A stretch of 64,000 nt of DNA from Bacillus gaemokensis. GTDB taxonomy: Bacteria > Bacillota > Bacilli > Bacillales > Bacillaceae_G. This document shows, piece by piece, positions 18,385 to 26,620 of this stretch. A program made the translations under genes and the position numbers. Location of the stretch: assembly GCF_001590835.1 (NCBI RefSeq), contig NZ_LTAQ01000023.1:101868-165867 (forward strand), read 5' to 3'. Each line of letters starts with the position of its first letter. Position 1 is the first letter of the stretch. The notes under the pieces were generated by a model that ran no database searches, had not been told where the DNA came from, and saw nothing but the letters and a program-made list of their open reading frames with translations.

Positions 18385-18513
18385 TCACTGGGCTATCTTT
18401 TTTTCTATATATGTTTTGGAAAAACATGCTTTTAGAATTTCCTCAGTGTTAATTTTATTTCCCTCTTTTAACCATAGCTTTACTACTTCTTTAGCTAATT
18501 CTTGTTTATTCAT
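18385..18513 (-). CDS. small protein, phage early region
   Basis: A 42-residue protein beginning MNKQELAKEVVKLWLKEGNKI. The start is chosen because GGGGGAATTGGG precedes ATG 18513. It lies between the peptide-precursor gene and the Cro-like gene. An upstream dyad TTGTGA-N5-TCACAA (about 18541-18557) could be an operator. In arbitrium phages a small transcript (aimX) sits at this place, so this is a candidate. The function is unknown. Confidence 0.5.
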   Translation of the reverse strand: MNKQELAKEVVKLWLKEGNKINTEEILKACFSKTYIEKKIAQ

Positions 18514-18610
18514 CCCAATTCCCCCATATTCAACATGTAATTTTGTGATTTTTTCACAATGTTTCACTTTTTTGTTAAATATATAAAAAGCGAATCTCTC
18601 TAAAACGTAG

Positions 18611-18644
18611 GAATGACATCGTTCTAATCAAAACGATGTCATTC
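18611..18644. terminator. 13-bp perfect hairpin after the peptide gene
   Basis: GAATGACATCGTT pairs exactly with AACGATGTCATTC around an eight-base loop, 32 bases past the stop of the peptide precursor. There is no T-run, so it could be an operator or an attenuator rather than a simple terminator. Confidence 0.55.
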
Positions 18645-18675
18645 AACACTTCAATAATTTATAATATTTTTCGTA

Positions 18676-18813
18676 TTACCAACCACCACCTGGATCAGTC
18701 ATTTGAACTAAATGACTAACCTCATATTGTTTTGAATAATCTGTACTTTCCTCTTCTAGTACACATATGGATACTCCTAATAAAACAACTAGGAATATTA
18801 AAATTTTTTTCAA
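18676..18813 (-). CDS. exported peptide-pheromone precursor, AimP/Phr-like
   Basis: This 45-residue precursor starts at TTG 18813, directly behind GAGGTGG. It has a basic start and hydrophobic export segment (KKILIFLVVLLGVSICVL), an acidic middle (EEESTDYSKQYE) and a C-terminal tail, VQMTDPGGGW. That is the layout of Phr and AimP precursors, which are secreted and trimmed to a C-terminal penta- or hexapeptide; here the predicted signal is DPGGGW. An AimR-type receptor lies 3.5 kb away on the same strand. The assignment rests on architecture and context, not on a database match. The gene is too short to be found by routine calling and has a non-ATG start. Confidence 0.6.
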   Translation of the reverse strand: MKKILIFLVVLLGVSICVLEEESTDYSKQYEVSHLVQMTDPGGGW

Positions 18814-19043
18814 TTTTTCCACCTCATTTTAAATAATTACTTCCTTTTCTTTTATAACTAAAATATTTAACCATATTCATTTTTCTTTCATTAAATTTTA
18901 CGAATTTAAATTTGTTATAAGAAACAGAGTACTCACCTATTATATTTATACTCCTCATATTCTAAAGAATAAAAGATTTATAGTTTTACCTACCCAATTT
19001 CTTCTCCACTATAAATCTCTATATGAATATTTTACCACAAAAT

Positions 19044-19057
19044 AGAACCTGTGTTCT
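19044..19057. promoter_or_regulatory. LexA (DinR) SOS box candidate
   Basis: GAAC-CTGT-GTTC matches the Gram-positive LexA core GAAC-N4-GTTC exactly. On the minus strand a possible -10, TAAAAT, follows about 15 bases downstream, so the box could control transcription toward the peptide precursor and the phage early genes. Confidence 0.6.
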
Positions 19058-19252
19058 AGTTTTAATTTAAAATATCACATAAATTTATTGTTATTTAACA
19101 TACGGAAAAATGAAATTTATTCAGGAATAAGAAAACACTACGGAATATAGCAGTAAACTAATTACAAGAAGAACAACAAAATTTCTTCTCATCATTTAGA
19201 TCATAGCTCAGGAAAATTGGGCTACATTCACATAAAAGAAAGAGGTATTTTA

Positions 19253-19377
19253 ATGGTCTTAAAAGCCCAACAATGGGTAAATAGCACGTATAAAGATAGA
19301 GCGGGCTATAAAAAATCGAAGAAAATCCAAATCCTCACTGGGGAGACTTTGAGCCAAATGCATATATTCTTTATGTA
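19253..19377 (+). pseudogene. remnant of a peptidoglycan-binding protein gene
   Basis: ATG 19253 opens MVLKAQQWVNSTYKDRAGY, almost identical to the start of the broken gene at 9126. After about 20 codons similarity is lost. A different frame then gives NPHWGDFEPNAYILYV before a stop. This looks like an internally deleted copy that joins the N-terminus of one domain to the C-terminus of another, on the opposite strand to the first copy. Confidence 0.55.
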
Positions 19378-19754
19378 ATTTAATTAATACGATCTATTAT
19401 CATCAATAGCATAAAAAAGAAGTATCTATCTAGATACTTCTTTTGATTCTAGTACAAATATATAATAAAAAATGAAAATTCTCTTAAAAAGTGGATGAAG
19501 CAGGTTTTGGTGCAAGAACTTCAGAACAATTATAAGGCACCTTTGAACTACCTATTTTTCTTTTACCCAATTTCATTTATAAAACACTATAATATGCAAA
19601 TTTCTTTTAATTGTCACTATTTTCATACTTATTCACCTTATTTACATTTTAAAAACACGATATAATAATACACAGTATTCTTACCAAATGCTATTTTTGT
19701 TTTAATATTATTTTTCACCTAATTAATCTTCATAATAACAGGAGGTTTTTGAAC

Positions 19755-20231
19755 ATGGAAAAGCTAAAATCCGTGGCACTTATCGGAGCATTAACGATCG
19801 GTAGTTTTACAACAATCGGGGTATTCTCAACACCAAACCAAGCATTAGCTGCAACATCAAGCACTGTACAGAAAGCATCTCCTGTAGTAGACGACTGGAG
19901 ATGGCAATCCTTTTTCCTACTTCACCACAATGCAGATTACCGAGCTGAGTTAGCTGTAGGAACACTAAGACACGGCGATACATTTGATGTTACATCTGAA
20001 GTTGGTGGCATCGACAACGGTATTATCAAAATATACCGTATAAATTATATAGGCGATGGTCTAGATGAGTTACAGCGATTCAAAACAATCCAAGGTGGAG
20101 AAGCAGGTCACCACTTCTATAGCAGATTCACTACACCTATCACAACTGTTTATACACCTGGAGATTATGTAGCTGTACTAAAAGTAGGCGATCATTACTA
20201 TTACGGTGGTAAGTTCCAAATTACGAAATAA
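19755..20231 (+). CDS. secreted DUF5065-like protein, copy 2
   Basis: This is a 158-residue protein counted from ATG 19755 after GGAGGTTTTTGAAC. It has a signal peptide (MEKLKSVALIGALTIGSFTT, cleavage near ALAAT) and a mature domain with DDWRWQSFFLLHHNADYRAEL, LRHGDTFDV, IIKIYRI, HFYSRFTTPIT, TPGDYVAVLKVG and YYYGGKFQI. It is about two-thirds identical by eye to the next gene and forms a tandem pair with it. It is exported. The function of the family is unknown. Confidence 0.75.
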   Translation: MEKLKSVALIGALTIGSFTTIGVFSTPNQALAATSSTVQKASPVVDDWRWQSFFLLHHNADYRAELAVGTLRHGDTFDVTSEVGGIDNGIIKIYRINYIGDGLDELQRFKTIQGGEAGHHFYSRFTTPITTVYTPGDYVAVLKVGDHYYYGGKFQITK

Positions 20232-20294
20232 ACAGTATTCCTATCAATTCCTACACTATATAAATGTCAAAATTAACTACAAGGAGAATTTTCT

Positions 20295-20747
20295 ATGAAA
20301 AAACTAGGAACTATAGCTTTAGTTGGAGCATTAACACTTGGCGGTTTTACAGCAGCCGGAGTATTTACAGAACCTCAACATGCATCAGCTGCTAAAGGGG
20401 CATATGATGACTGGAGATGGCAAGAGTTTTTCTTAATTCACCATAACGCAGACTACCGACCAGAGTTAGCGGTAGGTCACCTTAGACATGGTGATACTTT
20501 TGACATTACTACTCAAGTTAATGGGACTGATAAAGGTATAATTAAACTATATCGAATCGATTATAGTGACAGCGATTATGGCGACCTACAACGCTACAAA
20601 ACAATTCAACCATCAGATACAGGCGAGCGCTATTACAGTAGATTTACTACACCTATTACTAGTGCCTACGAGCCAGGCAGTTACGTAGCTGTATTAAAAG
20701 TAGGTGAAGACTACTATTACGGTGGTTCATTCAAAATTTCAAGATAA
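20295..20747 (+). CDS. secreted DUF5065-like protein, copy 3
   Basis: This 150-residue protein has a signal peptide (MKKLGTIALVGALTLGGFTA, cleavage near ASAAK). The mature region DDWRWQEFFLIHHNADYRPEL, LRHGDTFDI, IIKLYRIDY, RYYSRFTTPIT, EPGSYVAVLKVG and YYYGGSFKI parallels copy 2. The ATG follows AAGGAGAATTTTCT. It is probably co-transcribed with copy 2 and followed by a strong terminator. The two genes look like a recent local duplication, more distant from the copy at 7.7 kb. Confidence 0.75.
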   Translation: MKKLGTIALVGALTLGGFTAAGVFTEPQHASAAKGAYDDWRWQEFFLIHHNADYRPELAVGHLRHGDTFDITTQVNGTDKGIIKLYRIDYSDSDYGDLQRYKTIQPSDTGERYYSRFTTPITSAYEPGSYVAVLKVGEDYYYGGSFKISR

Positions 20748-20776
20748 TTGAAACTGACTCTCATGACATAGAAATG

Positions 20777-20807
20777 CCCCCTACATTCACTTGTGGGGGG
20801 TTTTTTT
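20777..20807 (+). terminator. terminator of the DUF5065-like pair
   Basis: CCCCCTACA pairs with TGTGGGGGG and is followed by seven T on the plus strand. Confidence 0.85.
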
Positions 20808-21390
20808 AACTCAAGCATAACCATAAGTGTTATAAAAAGTAAGAGTCCCCATTATATAGGTTTCTTTGTAACCACAGAAATTTTTTTAGCGATATTGATG
20901 AGATTACAAAAATAATTTCTGGAGAAGGTCAATGATTAAGGTAATACGAATGTAAACTCATATACTAAAGTTTATATTTATTTTAAAACATTACTTGTTT
21001 ACTCTTAAATTAATTTATTTCATTGCTTTCTATGATTAACTTGCAATTACTACAACTTTGTATTCCCAAAAATAAAGAAGCTTCTTTTTTTGGCAATGAT
21101 GAAGGAAAATCAATGTTGTTTGGATATGATTCTCTCCCCTATTAGGAAAGTCGCACAATATAGTTTGAACGTTTTTACACATGATGCTCTTGTAAATAAA
21201 AAATTCAAAGTATGATTTCCAGTCCTCGTTTCCATGCAAATCCTCGTTTATACATTGCTACATTAATTTATATTTGGTTAATCATGTTATCTTTTGACTA
21301 CACTTTATTAATTCCTGCTTTATTAATTTTCTCTCAAATCTAAGTAAATCTGAGATTTATAATTTTTTTTGTAAAAATAAGATACATCAC

Positions 21391-21420
21391 TTGTGGTAAA
21401 CACATTGTTTACTTTATAAT
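21391..21420 (+). promoter_or_regulatory. promoter with operator of the CI-like repressor
   Basis: TTGTGG (21391-21396), an 18-base spacer and TATAAT (21415-21420). The spacer carries GTAAAC-N5-GTTTAC (21396-21412), an inverted repeat with the same TAAAC-N5-GTTTA core as the Cro-like promoter. This suggests autoregulation and mutual control. Confidence 0.75.
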
Positions 21421-21461
21421 TTAGTAGGCACCAGATAATTTCTATAAAAGGGGGTTGAAAA

Positions 21462-21812
21462 ATGATCGGAGAAATAATTAAAAAGCTAAGAAAAGAAAAG
21501 AATATAACTCAGGAACAATTAGGTAATGTTATTGGTGTTTCTAAAATGGCTATATCTTATTTTGAAAAAGGAAAAAAAGCCCCTGGTCGTGAAACATTAG
21601 AAAAAATAGCAGACTATTTTAATATTACAACTGATTACCTTTTAGGTAGATCAGATGATCCAGAACTTAATGAACACGAATCTAAGATCGTAACTGAAGA
21701 AGGAAATAATATTCTAAAGTTAATAGAAACTCTTCCTAAAGAAGAACGTCAAAAAGCATGGGAACAATTAGAAATGTATGTTAGCTATATAAAATCCAAA
21801 AAAAACAGCTAA
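21462..21812 (+). CDS. CI-like helix-turn-helix repressor
   Basis: This 116-residue XRE-family protein has an N-terminal helix-turn-helix (ITQEQLGNVIGVSKMAISYFEKGKKAPGRETLEKIADYFNITTDYLLGRSDDP). A C-terminal helical tail (LKLIETLPKEERQKAWEQLEMYVSYI) probably dimerises. This is the usual small phage repressor of Bacillus. The ATG follows AAAGGGGGTTG. It points away from the phage early genes, as expected for a lysogeny repressor, and a terminator follows. Confidence 0.85.
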   Translation: MIGEIIKKLRKEKNITQEQLGNVIGVSKMAISYFEKGKKAPGRETLEKIADYFNITTDYLLGRSDDPELNEHESKIVTEEGNNILKLIETLPKEERQKAWEQLEMYVSYIKSKKNS

Positions 21813-21820
21813 ACAAATAA

Positions 21821-21845
21821 CTGCCTCATTAGGCAGCTTTTTTAT
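21821..21845 (+). terminator. terminator of the CI-like gene
   Basis: CTGCCT-cat-AGGCAG hairpin followed by seven T, just past the repressor stop codon. Confidence 0.85.
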
Positions 21846-21984
21846 TAGCTATTTTTTAATTCATTCTGCTTTTATTAAGAAACTATATATAAACATATGT
21901 TTTTAGCACTCGCTTATATATTTAAATATTTTTTACTCTTGAAATATTCACCACTAAATATTCTTTTGGGCTGTTTAAAGTAAA

Positions 21985-22218
21985 TTAAAGCGCGATACTA
22001 TCTACCTCTTTTAACCACCTAGTTATCATCTTTTGTTTAAATTGCGTTAGCTTGGTACAGCAAGAATAATAGATCATTCTAGTTTCATTATAAGTGTGGT
22101 CCCACACATCAATGAAACGGTTAAATATATAGTAACTACAACTAATAGTCCTAGCAATTAGAATTTCTAGTGATGTGTTTGGATAGATACGGAATTCATA
22201 ATCCTTATTTACTAACAA
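21985..22218 (-). pseudogene. TnpB (IS200/IS605 OrfB) N-terminal fragment
   Basis: The reading LVNKDYEFRIYPNTSLEILIARTISCSYYIFNRFIDVW...WLKEVDSIAL matches the N-terminal part of IS200/IS605 TnpB proteins. The frame stops after about 77 codons, where TnpB normally continues for another 300 residues to its RuvC nuclease site. It begins at a TTG with no proper ribosome site. It lies 56 bases downstream of the AimR-type gene, where a peptide gene would be expected. Confidence 0.7.
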
Positions 22219-22274
22219 TAGTCACACCTTCATATTTTGAGGAGAAGAACTTCTGTCGGAAGAGCTAAAAACAA

Positions 22275-23408
22275 TCAATCCAGACCTAAATATCTTTTAG
22301 GTAACTGCGAGTAAAAAATATTTCCCGTCTCTTCACACATTTCTAACGATTTTTTTATTAAATTTTTATCTTCTCTAGCTAAGCCCAAATACAATGTTTG
22401 AAAATCAGTAAGTTCTCCCATTTTATTTTCTAAATGTATTAGTAACTCTTCTGCTTCTTTATTTTTTCCTTGCTTTATTTTTAAATATGCCATTTCTGCA
22501 CAATGGATCTCCTCTTCTAAGCTATCAATATTTTGTCCCCAATAAATAACCAGAAAATTCAATGTATTCTTGATGAGTTGTTTCTTTTTTGTCATTTTAA
22601 TGTCAGAAACATATTCCAACGTTTCAAAACTTTTCTCTAAAAAGAACTTTGCAGTTTTATAATTTTCAAAAACATAAGATTCCCCCATTTTCAATAGCGC
22701 ATTTACCTTTGGAATTATAAAAAATGGATTACATTCAAACGCCTCTAAAATTTCATTCCCCATTCTTCTCGTTTTATTTATATTTCCTCTTTGTAAGGAA
22801 ATTACACAAATAGCCTCTTTAAATCTAATAGTAAAGCTATCTCTAATAAATTTATTTTTGATTCTTTTTATTTCCAATTCAATTTCTTGTAACCGCTCAA
22901 ACAATAATCGATAATTTCCTAAATGATACAACATTTGACACATTAAAAGCTCTGTTAATATTTTCATCTCTAATGTCTTAGAACTTCTATGTTTTTTTAC
23001 AATTAAATTATATAATTCTTTAAATTCCCATTGCTCTGTATACATTTTATAAATTAAATCGTATACACTAGCCCACTCTTTATTACACGTAGCATCAGAA
23101 TTCAATTCTCTATCCACGACTTCTTTTAGCAATCCAAAATCTCCATGTAAAGAAAAATATTCCATAGCTTCACGTAAATTTCTTAATTTGTTTTTTTCTA
23201 TATATCTTTTCATCAAATTTGTTTGTATAGCATTATCCTTATACAAACAGTTTAATGTTTTAGAAAAATAACAAAACCTCATTTGTGTCCTTCCATTTAA
23301 AACATCCGATACAACACTTTGAGTTACGCCCCAATATCTTGCTAATTCTTTATTTGTAATTTTTGCTACGTACAAATCATCGTTAATTTTTTTTAACAAG
23401 TTCTCCAT
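22275..23408 (-). CDS. aimR: AimR family lysis-lysogeny peptide receptor
   Basis: This 377-residue protein has an N-terminal helix-turn-helix (about 15-50; ITNKELARYWGVTQSVVSDVLNGRTQMRF). A long all-helical TPR-like superhelix follows, with NLREAMEYFSLHGDFGLLKEVVDRELNS, KEWASVYDLIYKMYTEQ, EMKILTELLMCQML and repeats to the C-terminus. Size and layout match AimR receptors of arbitrium phages, which bind a short secreted peptide and change phage gene expression and lysogeny. ATG 23408 follows AGGAGGAACAAG. The normal adjacent peptide gene is missing; a TnpB fragment sits there instead. An alternative is another RRNPP-type regulator. Confidence 0.75.
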   Translation of the reverse strand: MENLLKKINDDLYVAKITNKELARYWGVTQSVVSDVLNGRTQMRFCYFSKTLNCLYKDNAIQTNLMKRYIEKNKLRNLREAMEYFSLHGDFGLLKEVVDRELNSDATCNKEWASVYDLIYKMYTEQWEFKELYNLIVKKHRSSKTLEMKILTELLMCQMLYHLGNYRLLFERLQEIELEIKRIKNKFIRDSFTIRFKEAICVISLQRGNINKTRRMGNEILEAFECNPFFIIPKVNALLKMGESYVFENYKTAKFFLEKSFETLEYVSDIKMTKKKQLIKNTLNFLVIYWGQNIDSLEEEIHCAEMAYLKIKQGKNKEAEELLIHLENKMGELTDFQTLYLGLAREDKNLIKKSLEMCEETGNIFYSQLPKRYLGLD

Positions 23409-24060
23409 CTTGTTCCTCCTAGAAACAAAAAGATACATATCCTATGCTTACGAAATAAAAGCATGTTTCCAAAGTAAATTTCATTAAATAAATCTTTAAA
23501 ATTCTAAAATATATACGCACTTAGATGTAAAGTTACAACCAGTCTATCATTTTAAAATCATTAAGCTATCATTTTTAAAAAATATGCATAATTTCATATC
23601 TCGAATATACAGTATTAAAGATATGAAATTATGCATATTTATAGAGAATGTCTAAACATAGATTTCACAAGACAGGAACAAGCCTCTAAAACGCCTATGT
23701 ATGACCAGGGGAAAAACATTAAAAAACGTAGCAGAACCGTCTTTGCTTATTGAGTTGGGATAGCATACCTTTATCCTACATATCAGCGATACCAGAAAGG
23801 GACTTTACTTTCGATAGCAATAATCTTACTAACACCACTTGTTTTTTCCATTAGGGGTTAAGCTATCGAAATAAAATACTTTTTTATCGTATAACGCTAT
23901 ACTAAAAACTTTTAATCACCCACAACACCGAACTCTAGTTCGCAAATGTTCTTTGTTGAAATTATATCAAATATGTGAAAGGGATGTAAAATAATATCCC
24001 ATTAAGTAACAACTACGGTTAGGTTGTTTACTGAAAATATAAAATTCTATACCTCCAGAT
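23409..24060. other. upstream region of the receptor gene, mostly non-coding
   Basis: It holds the 22-bp inverted repeat (23580-23640). An open stretch of 40 codons (23631-23753, plus strand, beginning MHIYRECLNIDFTRQEQ) follows, whose coding look I cannot assign and which has no ribosome site. The rest is AT-rich up to the IS3 remnant. Confidence 0.45.
23580..23640. repeat. perfect 22-bp inverted repeat with 17-base loop
   Basis: Arms at 23580-23601 and 23619-23640 are exact reverse complements (core ATGCATAATTTCATATCT). It lies about 170 bases upstream of the AimR-type start codon. There is no GC-rich stem or T-run of a normal terminator. Confidence 0.8.
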
Positions 24061-24989
24061 TGAACTGTCCCTCGAATCGAAGTCCATGATTCGGAGTTTT
24101 TATGTATTCCTGCATCCATGCCCTCATTATTATAAAACCATCGATAAACGTGAGGTACGGGAAATGAATAAATTATTTTTTATGAAATTCAAATCAAACA
24201 GCTAGAGAAGAATGAAAATGTGGTAAAAGTATCGGAACGTTCTATTACCTCCTACGCTGACTTTAACGTAAAGCTATGAAAAAAATCAGGGCGTGAAACG
24301 GCCTAATCAAGTATTCTTAGAGAATAGATTTGATTAGACATAGTTGAAAAAAATCCAAATAAATATTTAAAAAGCTAGAGAAATACGTATGAACAGTTTA
24401 GTGAAGAGAAATTCTACACACAACACCGTGGAAAAAGAAATAATGGTCGTCCTTCTACAAAAATGTTATCTTCCAATGACAAGTTAGAAAGAACAGAAGC
24501 ACGTATTGCTTTTCTAGAAGCAGAACTTGAATTCTTAAAAAAGTTAGACAAACTCGAAAGGCAGGCGTTAAAGAAAAAGCGTTAGCACCACGTGAGAAAA
24601 AATATACACTCATTAAACAAACGAGTCGTCGCTTCAAATTCCCACGAATGGTACATTATTTTTGCGAACTAGCTGATCTGAGTCCAATTGGTTATTACGC
24701 TTAGCTTCATAAAATAGAAAGACGTATTGAAAAAGAAATGCGAATAAAACAATCTATGTCACGTAGGAGAAGCTGCTTGGATAATGCCCCGATAGAATCT
24801 TTTTTTGGTCATATGAACGATGAATTAGATTATAAAGATTATCAAATTTTTCAATCTCTTCAACGGATGATAGAAGAGTATAATTACGATCCGTTATCAG
24901 TGGACACTAAAAAAGATATCTCTGATACAATGCCGAAACCATCTTTTAAGTACTTATATTAAACGCCCCATTTTATAGGATACAGTTCA
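24061..24989 (+). mobile_element. degenerate IS3-family (IS150-like) element
   Basis: Terminal repeats TGAACTGT (24061) and ACAGTTCA (ending 24989) enclose 929 bases, shorter than a full element of about 1.3 kb. Inside, the end of OrfA is readable (LERTEARIAFLEAELEFLKKLDKLERQA). So is the end of OrfB (from 24738: SMSRRRSCLDNAPIESFFGHMNDELDYKDYQ), which contains the catalytic glutamate of the DDE triad. The central OrfB part with both aspartates is missing and frames are broken, so it cannot transpose by itself. The same end sequence is found at 6777. Confidence 0.8.
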
Positions 24990-25055
24990 AATACACCCAT
25001 TAAAATGCCCTTTTATATTCAAACTATACAAAAAAAGCCGTCTATACGACGACTT

Positions 25056-25784
25056 TCATTTATCTACTTTATGATGAAATGGACATTTCTCCTTAATTGG
25101 CTCGGTGTCATCTCCAATAAAATATTGTTTCCACTCCCTATGGTTTGGATCCCCATAATGACTAATATTCGGATGCTTCGGCAACTGATCCCACTTTTCA
25201 ACTCGTTCCCTAACCATTTGTCTCGAATAGGAACCTTTTGGCCGATCTCCTTCTAATCCATCGAAAATAATTCGTGGTTGAAATCCAATAATAAGAGAAT
25301 TCCCTAAATATCTTGTTTTTCTTTGTTTATAAGCAGGTGCATTTCCAAATGCAAACATTGGCTCTCCACCAAATGAAAACTCCCATAAGTAATGATCTGG
25401 ATCCTGTGGAATTTCACTAGGCCATTGTTGTTCGTCTTCTTCGTGTAAATATTGTAGCACTCTCCAAAAATACCCTCGGTAATATTCAAGTGATTGCTCT
25501 TCACGTTCTGGTTCTACAAACAGAAAAAAACCTCGTCTTATAACTGGGCGTTCGTTCATCAAATGTAAAAAAGAAAGCATCGTATATGGTAAATGGCTCC
25601 AGTCATCATGGGAAAGAAACGAGTAACGAAGTTCATTTTTCTTTAAGGCTGTTAGGCCAAAGTAGCAGGGAAATGTCGCGTCTAATACTACGCTAGAAAA
25701 ATTCCTAAACTCTCCCGAAATCCAATTTGGTATATCTTTCCTATTTTTCATTCCTTCATTATCTAATAAATACGACGGATTCAT
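25056..25784 (-). CDS. YqcI/YcgG family protein
   Basis: This 242-residue protein has FPCYFGLTALKKNELRYSFL, SLEYYRGYFWRVLQYLHEED, PDHYLWEFSFGGEPMF and ending EKCPFHHK, typical of the YqcI/YcgG family. The family is widespread in Bacillus, and its biochemical role is not established. The conserved Cys near residue 40 and the C-terminal C-P-F-H-H could bind a metal or heme. The gene marks the return to backbone sequence at the right side of the phage-like block. Confidence 0.8.
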   Translation of the reverse strand: MNPSYLLDNEGMKNRKDIPNWISGEFRNFSSVVLDATFPCYFGLTALKKNELRYSFLSHDDWSHLPYTMLSFLHLMNERPVIRRGFFLFVEPEREEQSLEYYRGYFWRVLQYLHEEDEQQWPSEIPQDPDHYLWEFSFGGEPMFAFGNAPAYKQRKTRYLGNSLIIGFQPRIIFDGLEGDRPKGSYSRQMVRERVEKWDQLPKHPNISHYGDPNHREWKQYFIGDDTEPIKEKCPFHHKVDK

Positions 25785-26050
25785 TCTCTCACCTCATTAT
25801 GTACAGCATTCACTTAAACATATTAGAAAAAGAACTCGTCCTATACCATAAAAAACTTGAGCGGAAAATTATTTAAAAATACAAAAACATAAAATCGCTT
25901 ACTTGACCAAATTCTACCATTTCATGTATATTTAAATTATCATTTAGCAGAATATTCAAGAATATAGCATTTTCAGTTTTATGAATTTGTAAATATTTCA
26001 TCAAAATTCACTAAATGAAAAAGGAATCATTTTTTAGGAGGAATTGTAAC

Positions 26051-26248
26051 ATGCAAGGAAAAGTAAAATGGTTTAACAACGAAAAAGGTTTTGGATTTAT
26101 CGAAATTGAAGGCGCTGACGATGTATTCGTACATTTCACTGCTATTCAAGGCGAAGGCTACAAAGCTTTAGAAGAAGGTCAAGAAGTATCTTTCGACATT
26201 ACTGAAGGAAACCGTGGACCTCAAGCTGCAAACGTAGTAAAACTTTAA
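26051..26248 (+). CDS. cold-shock protein (Csp family)
   Basis: This 65-residue OB-fold protein has the RNA-binding motifs KGFGFIEI (RNP1) and VFVHF (RNP2) and begins [16 protein letters not shown]. It binds single-stranded nucleic acid and acts as an RNA chaperone. The ATG at 26051 follows AGGAGGAATTGTAAC; an upstream in-frame ATG at 26015 lies in the leader. The leader is long and AT-rich, as usual for cold-shock mRNAs. Which of the several cereus-group csp paralogues it is cannot be told. Confidence 0.95.
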   Translation: MQGKVKWFNNEKGFGFIEIEGADDVFVHFTAIQGEGYKALEEGQEVSFDITEGNRGPQAANVVKL

Positions 26249-26261
26249 TCCAACATATAAC

Positions 26262-26295
26262 AGGAGGTTACCTTACTTAGGTAACCTCCTTTGTT
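26262..26295 (+). terminator. terminator of the cold-shock gene
   Basis: AGGAGGTTAC pairs with GTAACCTCCT around a short loop and is followed by TTTGTTATT. Confidence 0.8.
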
Positions 26296-26369
26296 ATTCC
26301 TTTGTATATTTCCTTTTTACAGGGTAAAAACTATGTGAAATAAGGAAAAATATAAGGGAGGAATGACAA

Positions 26370-26618
26370 ATGGGTTCACATGTAAATGATTTTGAAGAGG
26401 TAAAATTCCGCGTAGAAACAGCACAAAAAATGGTAGGTTCTGCAACAATCACAATGGATCCAGAATCGCTGCAACATGCAACAACAGCAGTCGAGTCTGC
26501 ACGTTCTCAACTAGAAATAATGAAATCTGTTGCGACAGATTTAGATGAACCATTTTTAATAAATGAAGAAAAGAAACTAAGTCAATGCGAACATCAATTA
26601 CACGAAGCTAAACATTAA
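26370..26618 (+). CDS. DUF2564 family protein
   Basis: An 82-residue helical acidic protein (EEVKFRVETAQKMVGSATITMDPESLQHATTAVESARSQLE) of the Bacillus DUF2564 family, function unknown. GGAGGAATGACAA precedes the ATG. It is monocistronic with its own terminator. Confidence 0.8.
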   Translation: MGSHVNDFEEVKFRVETAQKMVGSATITMDPESLQHATTAVESARSQLEIMKSVATDLDEPFLINEEKKLSQCEHQLHEAKH

Positions 26619-26620
26619 AA

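Larger units (their letters stand above)
18814..19748 (+). other. long intergenic region with gene remnants
   Basis: About 930 bases. It contains a LexA-type box (19044-19057) and an N-terminal remnant of the peptidoglycan-binding gene (from 19253). Otherwise it is AT-rich. A hairpin-like stretch near 19411-19444 (AAGAAGTATC with GATACTTCTT) may be a terminator. Confidence 0.5.
20748..21461. other. intergenic region upstream of the CI-like repressor
   Basis: About 700 bases without a supported gene. It starts with the terminator of the DUF5065-like pair and ends with the repressor promoter. A short open stretch near 20886-20937 (DIDEITKIISGEGQ) looks like a coding remnant. Confidence 0.4.

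Noticed and set aside
21036-21239. Open frame of 67 codons on the minus strand upstream of the CI-like gene
   Set aside because: No ribosome site, no family likeness, and AT-rich composition; probably chance.
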